From the NCBI GenBank assembly GCA_020049345.1, contig JAIFKY010000027.1, positions 1 through 35,705 of the forward strand: DNA of 35,705 nt, read 5' to 3'. Origin of the DNA: Anaerolinea sp. (GTDB lineage: Bacteria; Chloroflexota; Anaerolineae; Anaerolineales; Villigracilaceae). This document shows positions 26,153-35,627 of the stretch, piece after piece; position 1 is the stretch's first letter; each line of letters starts with the position of its first letter. The notes under the pieces are model-generated. The model ran no database searches and was not told the DNA's origin. It saw nothing but the letters and a program-made list of their open reading frames with translations. Both the position numbers and the translations under genes were made by a program.

Positions 26153-27574
26153 CGGAAAATATTGTTCCAACAACTGTCCTGCCATCACGCCATTTGCGCC
26201 ATTGGGGTCGGCGCTTTGCACATAGGTTAATTTATCAAACGCAGCGGCACGATTGCCTTGCGCGAGATAGGTCATGGCAAGGTGAATGTGCGCGGAAAAT
26301 TGATCGGGGAAACGCTTAATCACATCCAACAAAACCTGCTCGGCATTGGAATACCTGCCCGAAGAGAGGTAAGCCCAACCCAACGCATCCAAAGCAAGCG
26401 AATCGTCTGGCGCAAGGTCTACGGCTTTTTGCGCGGCGGGCAAACCCACATCATCCAAATGCACACCACTCTCGGCGCAAAAGACAGCCAGAGATCTCCA
26501 ATAGGTTGATTCATTCGGCGCGAGTTCGGTTGCGTGTTGATAAGCCGCCAGCGCAGAGACAAGGTCGCCGCGTCTGGTGTACGCCTCCCCAAGACCCGCC
26601 TGCCATGTAGGGTTGGTTGGCTCGTATTCTGCGGCAAGCAAATACTCAGCCAGCATCTGCGGATATTTTTCCTGGCGATTCCAATACAAAGCGCGTAACG
26701 CGCGAACAACAACAGACGTATGATCAAGAATTACCGCCCGATCAAGTTCTGCGCGCCCATCGCCACCCGCTTGCTGTTTCGCCTCCCCAAGCCATGCCCA
26801 CGCCTCGGCATTTTCGCCATCCATTTTGATCGCTTTCTCAAAAGCCGCAGCGGATAAATCCCATTCCTGCACCAAGCCCAGCGCGCGTCCAAGAGTCACC
26901 ATTTGCTGAGAAGCGTCAGGTTGTGTTGAAGATAAATTCAAGGCGGCGCGCATGGTCTGCACAGCAGGATCAAACTCAGGGTTAAGGGTAGAGGCGAGCA
27001 TCAAATGCGTGAGCGCCTGCTCAGGTTCCAGTACAGCCAGCAAAAGTCCCGATCTGTATTGAGAATAAGCATCCCCCACATTTTGCCGAAGTTTATTAAC
27101 CAATGTATCGCGCTCGGCAGTCCAATTTTTTTGCTGACGATAAATAAGCGCAAGCAGATCATACGCGGGGGGCAAATGTTCAAGGCGAAGACTCTCGTCA
27201 AGCGCATTGATGGCTGAAGGAAAATCACCGCCTTTGTAATATGAATACCCAAGCAACATCCAGCCTTCAGCAGAAAGTGTTGGCGACTGTTTGAAAAATT
27301 GTATGGCTTCGCGGTCATTGCCATTTCTTGCGGCGGCAATGCCTGCTTTTTCCCATAGATCATCGCGCCAGGGGAAAAGTTGCGCGGCTTGTTTATAAGA
27401 CTCTGCCGCACGCGCATAATCCCGTGCGGCAAAGTCAGATTCCGCATGGTTGAGCGCGAGATAGCCTGTTAAAATAATCGGCAGCACAACAGCGGCAAGC
27501 AAAATTGTGATCGTAATGGGCACAGCAATTTTTTTATTAAGCATTGTAATGATAATTATACGTGAGCAAACCAT
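26150..27574 (-). CDS. Membrane-anchored TPR repeat protein
   Basis: N-terminal TM plus many TPR units (AWAWLGEAKQQAGG, WQAGLGEAYTRRGDLVSALAAYQHATELAP). Confidence 0.8.
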   Translation of the reverse strand: MVCSRIIIITMLNKKIAVPITITILLAAVVLPIILTGYLALNHAESDFAARDYARAAESYKQAAQLFPWRDDLWEKAGIAAARNGNDREAIQFFKQSPTLSAEGWMLLGYSYYKGGDFPSAINALDESLRLEHLPPAYDLLALIYRQQKNWTAERDTLVNKLRQNVGDAYSQYRSGLLLAVLEPEQALTHLMLASTLNPEFDPAVQTMRAALNLSSTQPDASQQMVTLGRALGLVQEWDLSAAAFEKAIKMDGENAEAWAWLGEAKQQAGGDGRAELDRAVILDHTSVVVRALRALYWNRQEKYPQMLAEYLLAAEYEPTNPTWQAGLGEAYTRRGDLVSALAAYQHATELAPNESTYWRSLAVFCAESGVHLDDVGLPAAQKAVDLAPDDSLALDALGWAYLSSGRYSNAEQVLLDVIKRFPDQFSAHIHLAMTYLAQGNRAAAFDKLTYVQSADPNGANGVMAGQLLEQYFP

Positions 27575-27608
27575 ATTTTTTTGAACTGGCAGTATAATAA
27601 CAGGTGAA

Positions 27609-29975
27609 ATGAGCGCATTTACCAGCCTAATCCTTACGCAATTGACCGTCCCTCCTGGGGACTTAATTTATTACATTGTCCTGGTGTTTGCTGTCGCAAG
27701 CGCACTCCAGTCGGCTTTTAATCACTGGCGGGCAAGTGAATTCCCGCAAGCGCGGAGGGCTTTCGTAGGGCTTGGGGTACTGCTTGCCGCGCAGGTGATC
27801 ATGTTTGCATTTAGCGGCCTCGGCTGGCAGCACCTGGTTGACCCGCAAATGATCCTGCCACCCATGGATCGCGCTTTCATTTTATTTGGAATTATCTGGA
27901 TCACATGGCTCTACGCCTTCCCTGAACCAAGCCGCAGCGCAGACGCGACAACCGCGTTGTTGAGTATGCTGGTCATTATTGCGTTTGGAATAAGTTTAGT
28001 AATCTGGCGTCCGCAAATTACAGACCTGACCTACAACGAAACGCTTGACGACATGGTCTGGCAGATTAGTTCACTGCTTGCTGCGTTGATTGGGATCGCC
28101 ATCCTTTTCACACGCAAACCAGATGGTATGTGGAACGGAATTATATTGCTCTCGCTTGGCTGCCTTGGTCATGTAGGGCATTTGCTCTTCCTTGTTAAAG
28201 GAAATTATTCGGGCATTGTACGCCTCGCGTATATGGCGGCATACCCCATATTGCTTACTTTGCCACAACGCTTCTCGATACCGTCGTCATCATCAACAAC
28301 ATCCACCGGCATTAATACGCCTGTCCGCCCCACAACCCAAAAACAAGATGCGGGACTGCCTGAACGCAGACGCTACAGCACAGACCCAAAAACCTTCCAC
28401 GCCATGCTGGCGCTTGCGGCAGAAACAAATCCCACAAAAATAAGCCAGGCAATCACACGTGCCATTGCACAGACCATGCTTTCTGATCTGTGTTTTATGA
28501 TCTACCTGACAGATAACAACAACCAATTATTGATCGCTGGCGGGTATGACTTGATCCGCGAAGACAGCCTGGACGGCGGCTCGCTAAACAAGAACACAAT
28601 TCCGATGCTCGCCAATTCATTACAGCGTGGGCGTCCGTTGCGTATGCCGGCCAGCAGCACCTCGGCTGATGTAAAAGGTCTGGGAGATATTCTTGGTCTG
28701 ACCAATCCTGGTCACCTGTTATGCGTGCCGATCCTCACGCCGGAAAAGGAATCTTTGGGCGGCGTGCTTTTGCTCTCACCTTATTCAGACCGCACCTGGA
28801 CAGCAGAAGATCAGGCTTACCTCACAAACATCGCAACGGCTTTGGTGCCGATCATCAAACGCAGTCAAAATGCCAATAAACTGGAAGCGCAAAGCGATCA
28901 GACTCAGGCAAGAATCATTGATCTGGAACATTATGTAAAGGAACTTACCCAGCAATTGGATGCCGCCCGTGTTGAGAGCCAGAAGAGCACCAGCCCTTCA
29001 GTAGAAATGGCGTCCATTCTGATCGCGCAGGAAGAATCACAGCGCATCATTGAGCAGTTACAGATTGAAAATGGAGAACTACGTTTAGGTAGAAGCCTCC
29101 AACCCGCCTCCCCTGCCACGCAGATGGAGCAGGAATTAAAAGCAACCTTGCAGGAACTGGCTCATTTGCAAAACCAACTTGCAGACGCCAATATAAAAAC
29201 ACACGAACTGGAAAAAGGGCATGTAACCATCAAAAGCACCGAGCAGGCAGAAGTGATCGCATCCATCTCACAGGAATTGCGCCAGCCGCTGTCTTCCATT
29301 GTTGGCTACACTGACTTGCTTCTGGGAGAATCAGTGGGCATCCTCGGCGCATTACAGCGCAAATTTGTTGAACGCATCAAAGCCTCAACCGAACGCATCA
29401 ACAGTTTGACAGACGATATGATTCAAATCACAACCTTGGAAGCCGAGTTGAACGATCTCAAACTTGAGTCGGTGGATTTAAACGTTGTGATTGACAACGC
29501 CATGGCTTACACCAGCACGCAGGTGCGCGAGAAAAACATCTCGATGCACCTTGAATTACCAAAAAAACTTGAGCCCATTCAGGCGGATCGTGAAGCGTTG
29601 CAACAAATCCTCATTCACCTGCTGCAAAATGCGGGGGCGGCAACTCCATTCGAAGGCACGGTCAGGCTCAAAGTCCAAACACGAACCGAAGAGAACACCG
29701 AGTTCATCCTCATTCAAGTCACAGACACAGGCGGCGGAATTTCAGCTGGAGACATTCCGCGCGTATTTACCCGTCTTTATCGCGCAGACAATGTGTTGAT
29801 CCAAGGTGTGGGCGATACTGGCGTGGGACTTTCGATCACAAAGACTCTGACCGAAGCGCATCATGGGCGCATTTGGGTGGAAAGCGAACAAGGCGTCGGC
29901 TCCACTTTTAGCGTACTATTGCCCATCGCCGGCGGTTCTGCTGAAAGAAACAATAAATCCAAAGGAAAGAAATAA
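27609..29975 (+). CDS. Histidine-kinase-like membrane protein (multi-TM, GAF-like, coiled coil, HATPase); H-box His replaced by Gln
   Basis: HATPase motifs LLQNAGAATP, VTDTGGGIS, GVGDTGVGLSITKTLTEAHHGRIWVES; dimerisation box reads ISQELRQPLSSIVGY. Confidence 0.88.
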   Translation: MSAFTSLILTQLTVPPGDLIYYIVLVFAVASALQSAFNHWRASEFPQARRAFVGLGVLLAAQVIMFAFSGLGWQHLVDPQMILPPMDRAFILFGIIWITWLYAFPEPSRSADATTALLSMLVIIAFGISLVIWRPQITDLTYNETLDDMVWQISSLLAALIGIAILFTRKPDGMWNGIILLSLGCLGHVGHLLFLVKGNYSGIVRLAYMAAYPILLTLPQRFSIPSSSSTTSTGINTPVRPTTQKQDAGLPERRRYSTDPKTFHAMLALAAETNPTKISQAITRAIAQTMLSDLCFMIYLTDNNNQLLIAGGYDLIREDSLDGGSLNKNTIPMLANSLQRGRPLRMPASSTSADVKGLGDILGLTNPGHLLCVPILTPEKESLGGVLLLSPYSDRTWTAEDQAYLTNIATALVPIIKRSQNANKLEAQSDQTQARIIDLEHYVKELTQQLDAARVESQKSTSPSVEMASILIAQEESQRIIEQLQIENGELRLGRSLQPASPATQMEQELKATLQELAHLQNQLADANIKTHELEKGHVTIKSTEQAEVIASISQELRQPLSSIVGYTDLLLGESVGILGALQRKFVERIKASTERINSLTDDMIQITTLEAELNDLKLESVDLNVVIDNAMAYTSTQVREKNISMHLELPKKLEPIQADREALQQILIHLLQNAGAATPFEGTVRLKVQTRTEENTEFILIQVTDTGGGISAGDIPRVFTRLYRADNVLIQGVGDTGVGLSITKTLTEAHHGRIWVESEQGVGSTFSVLLPIAGGSAERNNKSKGKK

Positions 29976-30793
29976 TGCGGCTGCGCGACTTTGGCAACGC
30001 GCTGATAGTGGCTTTGATCTCAATTGGATTGATGGTCGGAGCATTGTCCATTTCGCTTGTGGAGTTCGCTCCACAAGCAACGCCGACGGCGGCGGAAGAT
30101 TTGCTCCCCCCGCCTGCGCCTCTGACAGCCACCGCAACAACGCCCCCCACGCTAACCCCAACCATGGGGCTTTTATCTCCAACTCCCAGCATTACGCCAA
30201 CCTCCACCATTACCGCCACTCCGCCCGCTTCGTGTCAACCACCAACCGGCTGGGGACAAATCACCATCCAAGCAGGGGAAACACTGGATAGCATTGCGGT
30301 ACGGTATCGCGTTAACAAAGATGAATTACGCCGCGCCAATTGTTTAATAATTGATAACCTGGTTGCCGGCGCAATTTTATACGCGCCTCCGGTGGCGCCC
30401 AATACGCCTGTGGTATGCAGTCAAGGTGCAGACAAATGGATCAAAGGCTATACGGTTAAGCCCGGCGATACATTCTTTGCCATTGCAGCCAACCACTACA
30501 CAACTGCAAATTTACTAAAATCTGTAAATTGCCGTGTCAGTGATTTGGTTTATGTGGGCGAAACACTTTGGGTCCCCAACATCGCTACACGCACACCCTA
30601 TCCGACACCATTGCCTGGTAGTACCATTACGCCCATAACCTACCCCACCGACCCATTAACAGAAACTGCCCTGCCTTTCACGATCACTGTTGTGCCAAGT
30701 AACACACCTGTGGCGGCTACATCAACAGCAGTTCCCACGTTGACGGCTGTCCCCACGCTGACGGCAAGTATGACAGCCTTTCCAACACCCTAA
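29975..30793 (+). CDS. Membrane-anchored protein with two LysM domains
   Basis: N-terminal TM; ITIQAGETLDSIAVRYRVNKDELRRANCL and YTVKPGDTFFAIAANHYTTANLLKSVNC...VGETLWVPN; 1-nt TAATG overlap with upstream gene. Confidence 0.85.
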   Translation: MRLRDFGNALIVALISIGLMVGALSISLVEFAPQATPTAAEDLLPPPAPLTATATTPPTLTPTMGLLSPTPSITPTSTITATPPASCQPPTGWGQITIQAGETLDSIAVRYRVNKDELRRANCLIIDNLVAGAILYAPPVAPNTPVVCSQGADKWIKGYTVKPGDTFFAIAANHYTTANLLKSVNCRVSDLVYVGETLWVPNIATRTPYPTPLPGSTITPITYPTDPLTETALPFTITVVPSNTPVAATSTAVPTLTAVPTLTASMTAFPTP

Positions 30794-30904
30794 TTTGGAC
30801 AAACCGAAACAGAAGGTTGTGGTGAGAAGTTTTCTTGTTTTTCACGCAGCGGCAAGCATTTCATTTCCAAGCGCCTAATTTAAGAAGTTCGTTTCGTTTC
30901 AATT

Positions 30905-30970
30905 GAAACCGCCCCGAAGGTTGATAAAAGTGATTCAATTTTCTCAACAAAACCTTCGGGACGGTTTTTC
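30905..30970 (+). terminator. Long-stem intrinsic terminator
   Basis: GAAACCGCCCCGAAGGTT...AACCTTCGGGACGGTTTTTC. Confidence 0.75.
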
Positions 30971-31027
30971 TATCAAGTCCATTCAAGCACACATTCAATC
31001 CTTTTTTACGCCTCTCAAAACGCCCAC

Positions 31028-32530
31028 ATGAAATCGCCTTACATTCTTCTTTTATTTATTTCTGCAATCTTATTATCTGCCTGTGGTTCTAAAGCGCAAG
31101 CATCCGCGGCAGTCCCACTGCCATTTATATTAATTACCTCCGCGCCGAACCCATCAGCCACACCCACACCATTTCAACCCGCACTTTATACGCCAACACA
31201 GCCTTCCTTGTTGTCATACGGTCTTAATACGCCAACGCCGCAACAAATTCTGCCGACTGAAACTGCCTCCCCTACACCAATCCCACCAATTGCGCCCACT
31301 GCCACAGTGGATGTGAGTCAATTATTCCCAACCTTGGCCGCCCCCCCTATTGTCGAATCTGTTGCGGTTGCGCCCACAGCCCTGCCGCCGCTGACCGACA
31401 ACGAAACCATCAACTTCCTGCTGATCGGCTCGGATAAACGCCCCGGTTCGTCGTATCGCACCGACACTTTGGTTATCGCCATTGTCTGGCCCAAGGAAGG
31501 GCAAGTCTCGCTCATTTCCATTCCACGCGACTTGTGGATTTATATTCCAACCGTGGGAATGCAACGCATCAACACCGCCTATCAAAGCGGAGAAATTACC
31601 GGCTATGTGGGCGGCGGGCCGGGCTTATTAAAAGACACCATTGCATACAACCTCGGCATTCGCATTGATCACACTGCCATGGTCGAGTTTGATGGTTTTC
31701 GCCGCATCGTGGATACGCTCGGCGGCGTGGAAGTGCCGATCTCCTGCGCCTACACCGACTGGCGTTTAATTGATCCGTCGTACGACCCTGAAAATGAAAA
31801 CAACTGGTGGCTCTTCACCGTTGGACCCGGACAGATTCACATGGATGGCGACCTTGCGCTCTGGTATGCGCGATCACGTTCCAAATCCAACGACTTTGAC
31901 CGCGGACGCCGCCAGCAGGAAGTCATCCGCACCATATTTACCAAAGCCCTGCAAACCGATACGTTCAGCAAAATTCCCCAACTGTACAATGACTTCTCCA
32001 GCACCATCATCACCGATCTTGGCATTACAGACCTGTTACGCATGTCACCCTACGCGCTCAACTTCACCAACGCAAACATTCGCGGCTATTACATCCGCCC
32101 GCCCTACGTCAGCTCGTGGACAACTCCCGGCGGCGCGGCTGTGCTGCTGCCAAACGAAGCCGAACTGAATCAAATGCTGATCGAAGCCACCACCCTCTCA
32201 ACGTACGCAGTGCAGCGCAAAACCATCAACGTGGAAGTGCAAAACGGCGCCCCTTTCGATACTTGGGACGCCCTCGCCGCCTCGCGTCTTAATTACGCGG
32301 GCTACCAGACCAGCATTGCGACCGCTGACCGCCGCGACTACACCTCATCTGTGATTGTGGATTTCACCCCCGCGCAGGATCCAAATCAACGGCAGACGAT
32401 CATCTCGACCCTCAACCTGTATTCGGCAAATGTGCTTTCCCTACCCGACGCAAACAGCCCCGTTCAATATCGTGTGATCCTTGGTTATGATTATGAGCCA
32501 TGCTTCCAGCCACAGGATTTGTCGCATTAA
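31028..32530 (+). CDS. LCP family lipoprotein with C-terminal LytR_C-like domain
   Basis: Lipobox LLSACGS; NFLLIGSDKRPGSSYRTDTLVIAI, ISIPRDLWIYIP, ARSRSKSNDFDRGRRQQEVI; INVEVQNGAPFDTWDALAASRLNYAGY. Confidence 0.9.
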   Translation: MKSPYILLLFISAILLSACGSKAQASAAVPLPFILITSAPNPSATPTPFQPALYTPTQPSLLSYGLNTPTPQQILPTETASPTPIPPIAPTATVDVSQLFPTLAAPPIVESVAVAPTALPPLTDNETINFLLIGSDKRPGSSYRTDTLVIAIVWPKEGQVSLISIPRDLWIYIPTVGMQRINTAYQSGEITGYVGGGPGLLKDTIAYNLGIRIDHTAMVEFDGFRRIVDTLGGVEVPISCAYTDWRLIDPSYDPENENNWWLFTVGPGQIHMDGDLALWYARSRSKSNDFDRGRRQQEVIRTIFTKALQTDTFSKIPQLYNDFSSTIITDLGITDLLRMSPYALNFTNANIRGYYIRPPYVSSWTTPGGAAVLLPNEAELNQMLIEATTLSTYAVQRKTINVEVQNGAPFDTWDALAASRLNYAGYQTSIATADRRDYTSSVIVDFTPAQDPNQRQTIISTLNLYSANVLSLPDANSPVQYRVILGYDYEPCFQPQDLSH

Positions 32531-32568
32531 CCAGAGGGTGCGCCGGTAATTTTCATACCCTCCCCCTG

Positions 32569-32597
32569 TTGACAACCCCCCTTATATTCGCTAAACT
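32569..32597 (+). promoter_or_regulatory. Sigma70-like promoter
   Basis: TTGACA - 17 nt - TAAACT upstream of ATG 32636. Confidence 0.65.
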
Positions 32598-32635
32598 ATA
32601 CGAAAAGACTATGCGCTACCGCGCAAGGATAACCT

Positions 32636-33535
32636 ATGGCAAACATAACTGACTCTGCACATATTACAAGCAAAACCCTGCTCCCTACTGCATTCAACGG
32701 CTGGGAAATGTTCATGTACGATCAAGGGCGTTCGCCGAACACCGTCAAAGCCTTTCTTTCAGATGTTCGTCTGCTGACTCAATTCCTCGCGCCCGATCAA
32801 TCCATCGGCAGTATCACTACGGATGATCTCAACCGTTTCTTTGCGTGGATGGAAAAAGAGCGCGGCATTCCATGCAGCCCAAAAACTTTATCTCGGCGCA
32901 TCACCTCTGTGAAATCATTTTTTCGCTGGCTGCACCAGTACGGCACATTATCCATCAACCCGGCCGAAAAGGTTTTGCAACGCTCTGCCATCAGTCCGCT
33001 TCCGCAAATATTGAGCAATGATGAATATGAGGCTGTCCTGCTTGCCGCAGATCGTCACCGCCGCCAGACCAAGCCAGATGCCCGTTTTTTCACGCTGGTT
33101 TATCTCCTGTTGACCACGGGCATTAAGAAAAGCGAATGTCTGGGCATCCACACCAATCACATTGACCTTCAGGCTAAGAATGGTCCACATATTTTCATCC
33201 GCTATGCCAGTCCGGCAAACCGTTACAAAGAGCGAAAAATAGAATTGAAGGAAGATTGGATTGCCGCCTACAAGGAATATCAGGCGCAATACAAGCCCGT
33301 TGATCAAGTCTTCGCATGGTCGCCGCGCAGATTGGAATATTTGCTTGAAGATATTGGCACAGAAGCCAGCCTGACCAAACACCTGTCCTTTGATATGTGC
33401 CGTTGGACATGCGCCGTGCGCGATTACCAAGCCGGCGTCGAAGCGGATGCCATTCGCCAGAAACTGGGCGTATCTAAAATTCAATGGCGTGAGTTGTTTA
33501 TTAAACTAAAACAATTGAATGGCGAAATGAAGTAG
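32636..33535 (+). CDS. XerC/XerD-like tyrosine recombinase homologue lacking catalytic residues
   Basis: N-terminal SAM-like domain (FMYDQGRSPNTVKAFLSDVRLLTQFL) and catalytic-domain fold motifs TTGIKKSECLGI, KERKIEL, LSFDMCRWTCAVRDYQAGVEADAIRQKLGVS. Confidence 0.82.
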   Translation: MANITDSAHITSKTLLPTAFNGWEMFMYDQGRSPNTVKAFLSDVRLLTQFLAPDQSIGSITTDDLNRFFAWMEKERGIPCSPKTLSRRITSVKSFFRWLHQYGTLSINPAEKVLQRSAISPLPQILSNDEYEAVLLAADRHRRQTKPDARFFTLVYLLLTTGIKKSECLGIHTNHIDLQAKNGPHIFIRYASPANRYKERKIELKEDWIAAYKEYQAQYKPVDQVFAWSPRRLEYLLEDIGTEASLTKHLSFDMCRWTCAVRDYQAGVEADAIRQKLGVSKIQWRELFIKLKQLNGEMK

Positions 33536-33554
33536 GACTTTTGCAATCAACCAT

Positions 33555-33588
33555 AAAAAATCCCGTCCAAAATGGACGGGATTTTTTA
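33555..33588. terminator. Bidirectional intrinsic terminator
   Basis: AAAAAATCCCGTCCA-aaa-TGGACGGGATTTTTTA; overlaps the tilS stop codon. Confidence 0.9.
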
Positions 33589-35025
33589 TGCTCCTTTCTC
33601 GCGCGGACGCGAAATGGAGAAATATAAAACGCTTTTGGTTACCGCCGTAAGCCGATAGGCATGTGCGGGACGATAGCCAGGCACCCAGATAATCTCCTCG
33701 CCCGCGCACAAGAGGGGCCAGTTATCTCTCGCGCGCTGCGGCATTTTCACATTTACAAAGAAGTCGGATAGTTTCTGTGAATGACCGTTCAAACCAAATG
33801 GGGAAAATTGATCGCCCGCGCGGCGGGTTCGCAGATTAAGCGGCTTTGATAAATTCTCCACGTCCAACCAGACCTGAAACATGTCTTCGTTTCGTTCCGC
33901 CTGTTCCCGCGCTAAAACAGGCATTCCCCAACGTTCACAATTAAACTTCCACCCGCCTGCAAGTTCAATTTGGGTTGGGATCGAGACTAGCGCAGAGCCG
34001 ATTCCTGTCAGTTGGGGCCAAAGGTTGAAAGGCAGTTCTGCATCTACGGTGCAAATATATACATGGTTTGCTTCGCGGAACATTCGCAAACCGCCTTTCA
34101 AATCTACACGCGAGAAATGAGTCGGAGAGTTGATCATTGAAACAGCGCGCTCCAGCGTGGAATAGGATACATCCACTGCGGGGTGCAAAGTTTGCATGGC
34201 TTGTTTGACCAGATTGCGTTGAAGCCCAAGCGAACACTTGGAAAGCAAATCAGAGTCGAATGTGATGGAATTCTCATCTGAGCTTGTCACGGTTTCATGC
34301 CAGGCAGTTTCGAGCATTTCCATTAAAAAGACATAATCGCCTTTAAGGGATTGGGACATCCGCAAAACTGCTTCGCGAAATTTTGGGTTGTAACTTTCAA
34401 GGTTGGGAATTAAAAGGTGGCGAATACGGTTGCGCTGAAAATCAATTGAATCGTTGCTTGAATCATAATGCGGGCGCAAGCCATTTGCGGCGCAAAACAC
34501 AACCGTTTCCTCGCGCCACATATTTAACAAGGGGCGCACAATGGGAATTTCGGGATCAAATGTTTTTATGACCGAACGATAAGACATGCCTTTCAAACCA
34601 TTGAGGGCGCTTCCACGCAGAAAGTGCATAATAATGGTCTCTACTTGATCATCTGCCGTATGCCCGACTGCCACCGCCTGGGCGTTTCGTTCACGTGCCA
34701 GCTTGAACATAAAACGATAACGCAGGTTGCGCGCGGCCTCTTCGATGGATAGTTTCTCCTGCTCGGCATGGGCGCGCACATCTTCGCTGCCAAATTGACA
34801 GCCCAACATTAATCGAGAGGCGGTCTTTTCCACCATGCGCGCATCTTCGCCGGACTCTGGGCGAAGTTGATGATCGAAATGCGCGACAACAAGTGAATAG
34901 CCAGCCTGCCGCAATGTTTCCAGCAGGCACAGGCTATCAGGTCCGCCTGAGACACCGACGACAATTGGGCGGTCTTTTACAAGTCCGCACTCACCCTTCA
35001 AAATGGCTTCGATGGTCTCTGACAT
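33586..35025 (-). CDS. tilS: tRNA(Ile)-lysidine synthetase
   Basis: VVGVSGGPDSLCLLETL PP-loop; VAVGHTADDQVETIIMHFLRG; RNRIRHLLIPNL; C-terminal LRTRRAGDQFSPFGLNGHSQKLSDFFVN. Confidence 0.95.
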   Translation of the reverse strand: MSETIEAILKGECGLVKDRPIVVGVSGGPDSLCLLETLRQAGYSLVVAHFDHQLRPESGEDARMVEKTASRLMLGCQFGSEDVRAHAEQEKLSIEEAARNLRYRFMFKLARERNAQAVAVGHTADDQVETIIMHFLRGSALNGLKGMSYRSVIKTFDPEIPIVRPLLNMWREETVVFCAANGLRPHYDSSNDSIDFQRNRIRHLLIPNLESYNPKFREAVLRMSQSLKGDYVFLMEMLETAWHETVTSSDENSITFDSDLLSKCSLGLQRNLVKQAMQTLHPAVDVSYSTLERAVSMINSPTHFSRVDLKGGLRMFREANHVYICTVDAELPFNLWPQLTGIGSALVSIPTQIELAGGWKFNCERWGMPVLAREQAERNEDMFQVWLDVENLSKPLNLRTRRAGDQFSPFGLNGHSQKLSDFFVNVKMPQRARDNWPLLCAGEEIIWVPGYRPAHAYRLTAVTKSVLYFSISRPREKGA

Positions 35026-35040
35026 GGTTTTTTAGTTAAT

Positions 35041-35445
35041 TTAGATTTGGTACAACTCTACCAGCACCCCGCCCGTTGACTCAGGGTGGATGAAAGCGTA
35101 TTTTTTTCCATCTGCCGCAGTGCGCGGTTCTTCGTTAATGAGGCGAATATTCTTCGCCTTGAGTTGCAACATCATCCCATCAATATCATCCACTTCCAGG
35201 CAGAGGTGGTGCATTCCCGGTCCGCGCTTGGCGAGGTATTTGGCAATGCCTGAATCATCACTGGTTGGCATGACCAATTCCACTTCGGCGCCGGCCACGG
35301 GCAGAAACGCCACCTGTGATTTTTCAGCGGGGACATCGCGTAGTTCGTGCAATTGAATACCGAGCGCGTCACGCCAGAATAACAGGGATTTTTCCATATC
35401 ATCCACGACAACGGCGACATGATTAACTGCTTTAATTTGGGGCAT
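35041..35445 (-). CDS. mce: Methylmalonyl-CoA epimerase (VOC/glyoxalase family)
   Basis: VNHVAVVVDDMEKSLLFWRDALG...GPGMHHLCLEVDDIDGMMLQLKAKNIRLI...FIHPESTGGVLVELYQ. Confidence 0.9.
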   Translation of the reverse strand: MPQIKAVNHVAVVVDDMEKSLLFWRDALGIQLHELRDVPAEKSQVAFLPVAGAEVELVMPTSDDSGIAKYLAKRGPGMHHLCLEVDDIDGMMLQLKAKNIRLINEEPRTAADGKKYAFIHPESTGGVLVELYQI

Positions 35446-35569
35446 AAGTTCCTCTTGAATGTTTTTTTATTAAGCGATTCAATTTTACCCGAATAAAGTG
35501 TGGGCAACGATTCAGCAGTTCAGGGTCGGTGAACAGGTTTTCGTGAATGTAGATTTCGCACCAATTCAG

Positions 35570-35609
35570 TACAAATATGATAAAATACCTGTGCAAAACC
35601 TTTGCAAAA
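35570..35609 (+). promoter_or_regulatory. 11-bp-phased direct repeats over an extended -10 promoter
   Basis: TACAAAT (35570), TAAAATA (35581), TGCAAAA (35592), TGCAAAA (35603) at 11-bp spacing; extended -10 TGATAAAAT at 35578-35586. Confidence 0.5.
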
Positions 35610-35627
35610 TATTAATTTGGAGTAGAA

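Noticed and set aside
30890-30925. GTTTCGTTTCAATTGAAACC resembles a CRISPR repeat end
   Set aside because: Single copy with no spacer-repeat periodicity; GTTTCAATTGAAAC is a simple palindrome adjoining a terminator.
32636-33535. XerC/D homologue as evidence of a prophage or integrative element
   Set aside because: No att-like repeats, phage structural genes or tRNA nearby; flanked by housekeeping genes, and catalytic residues are missing.
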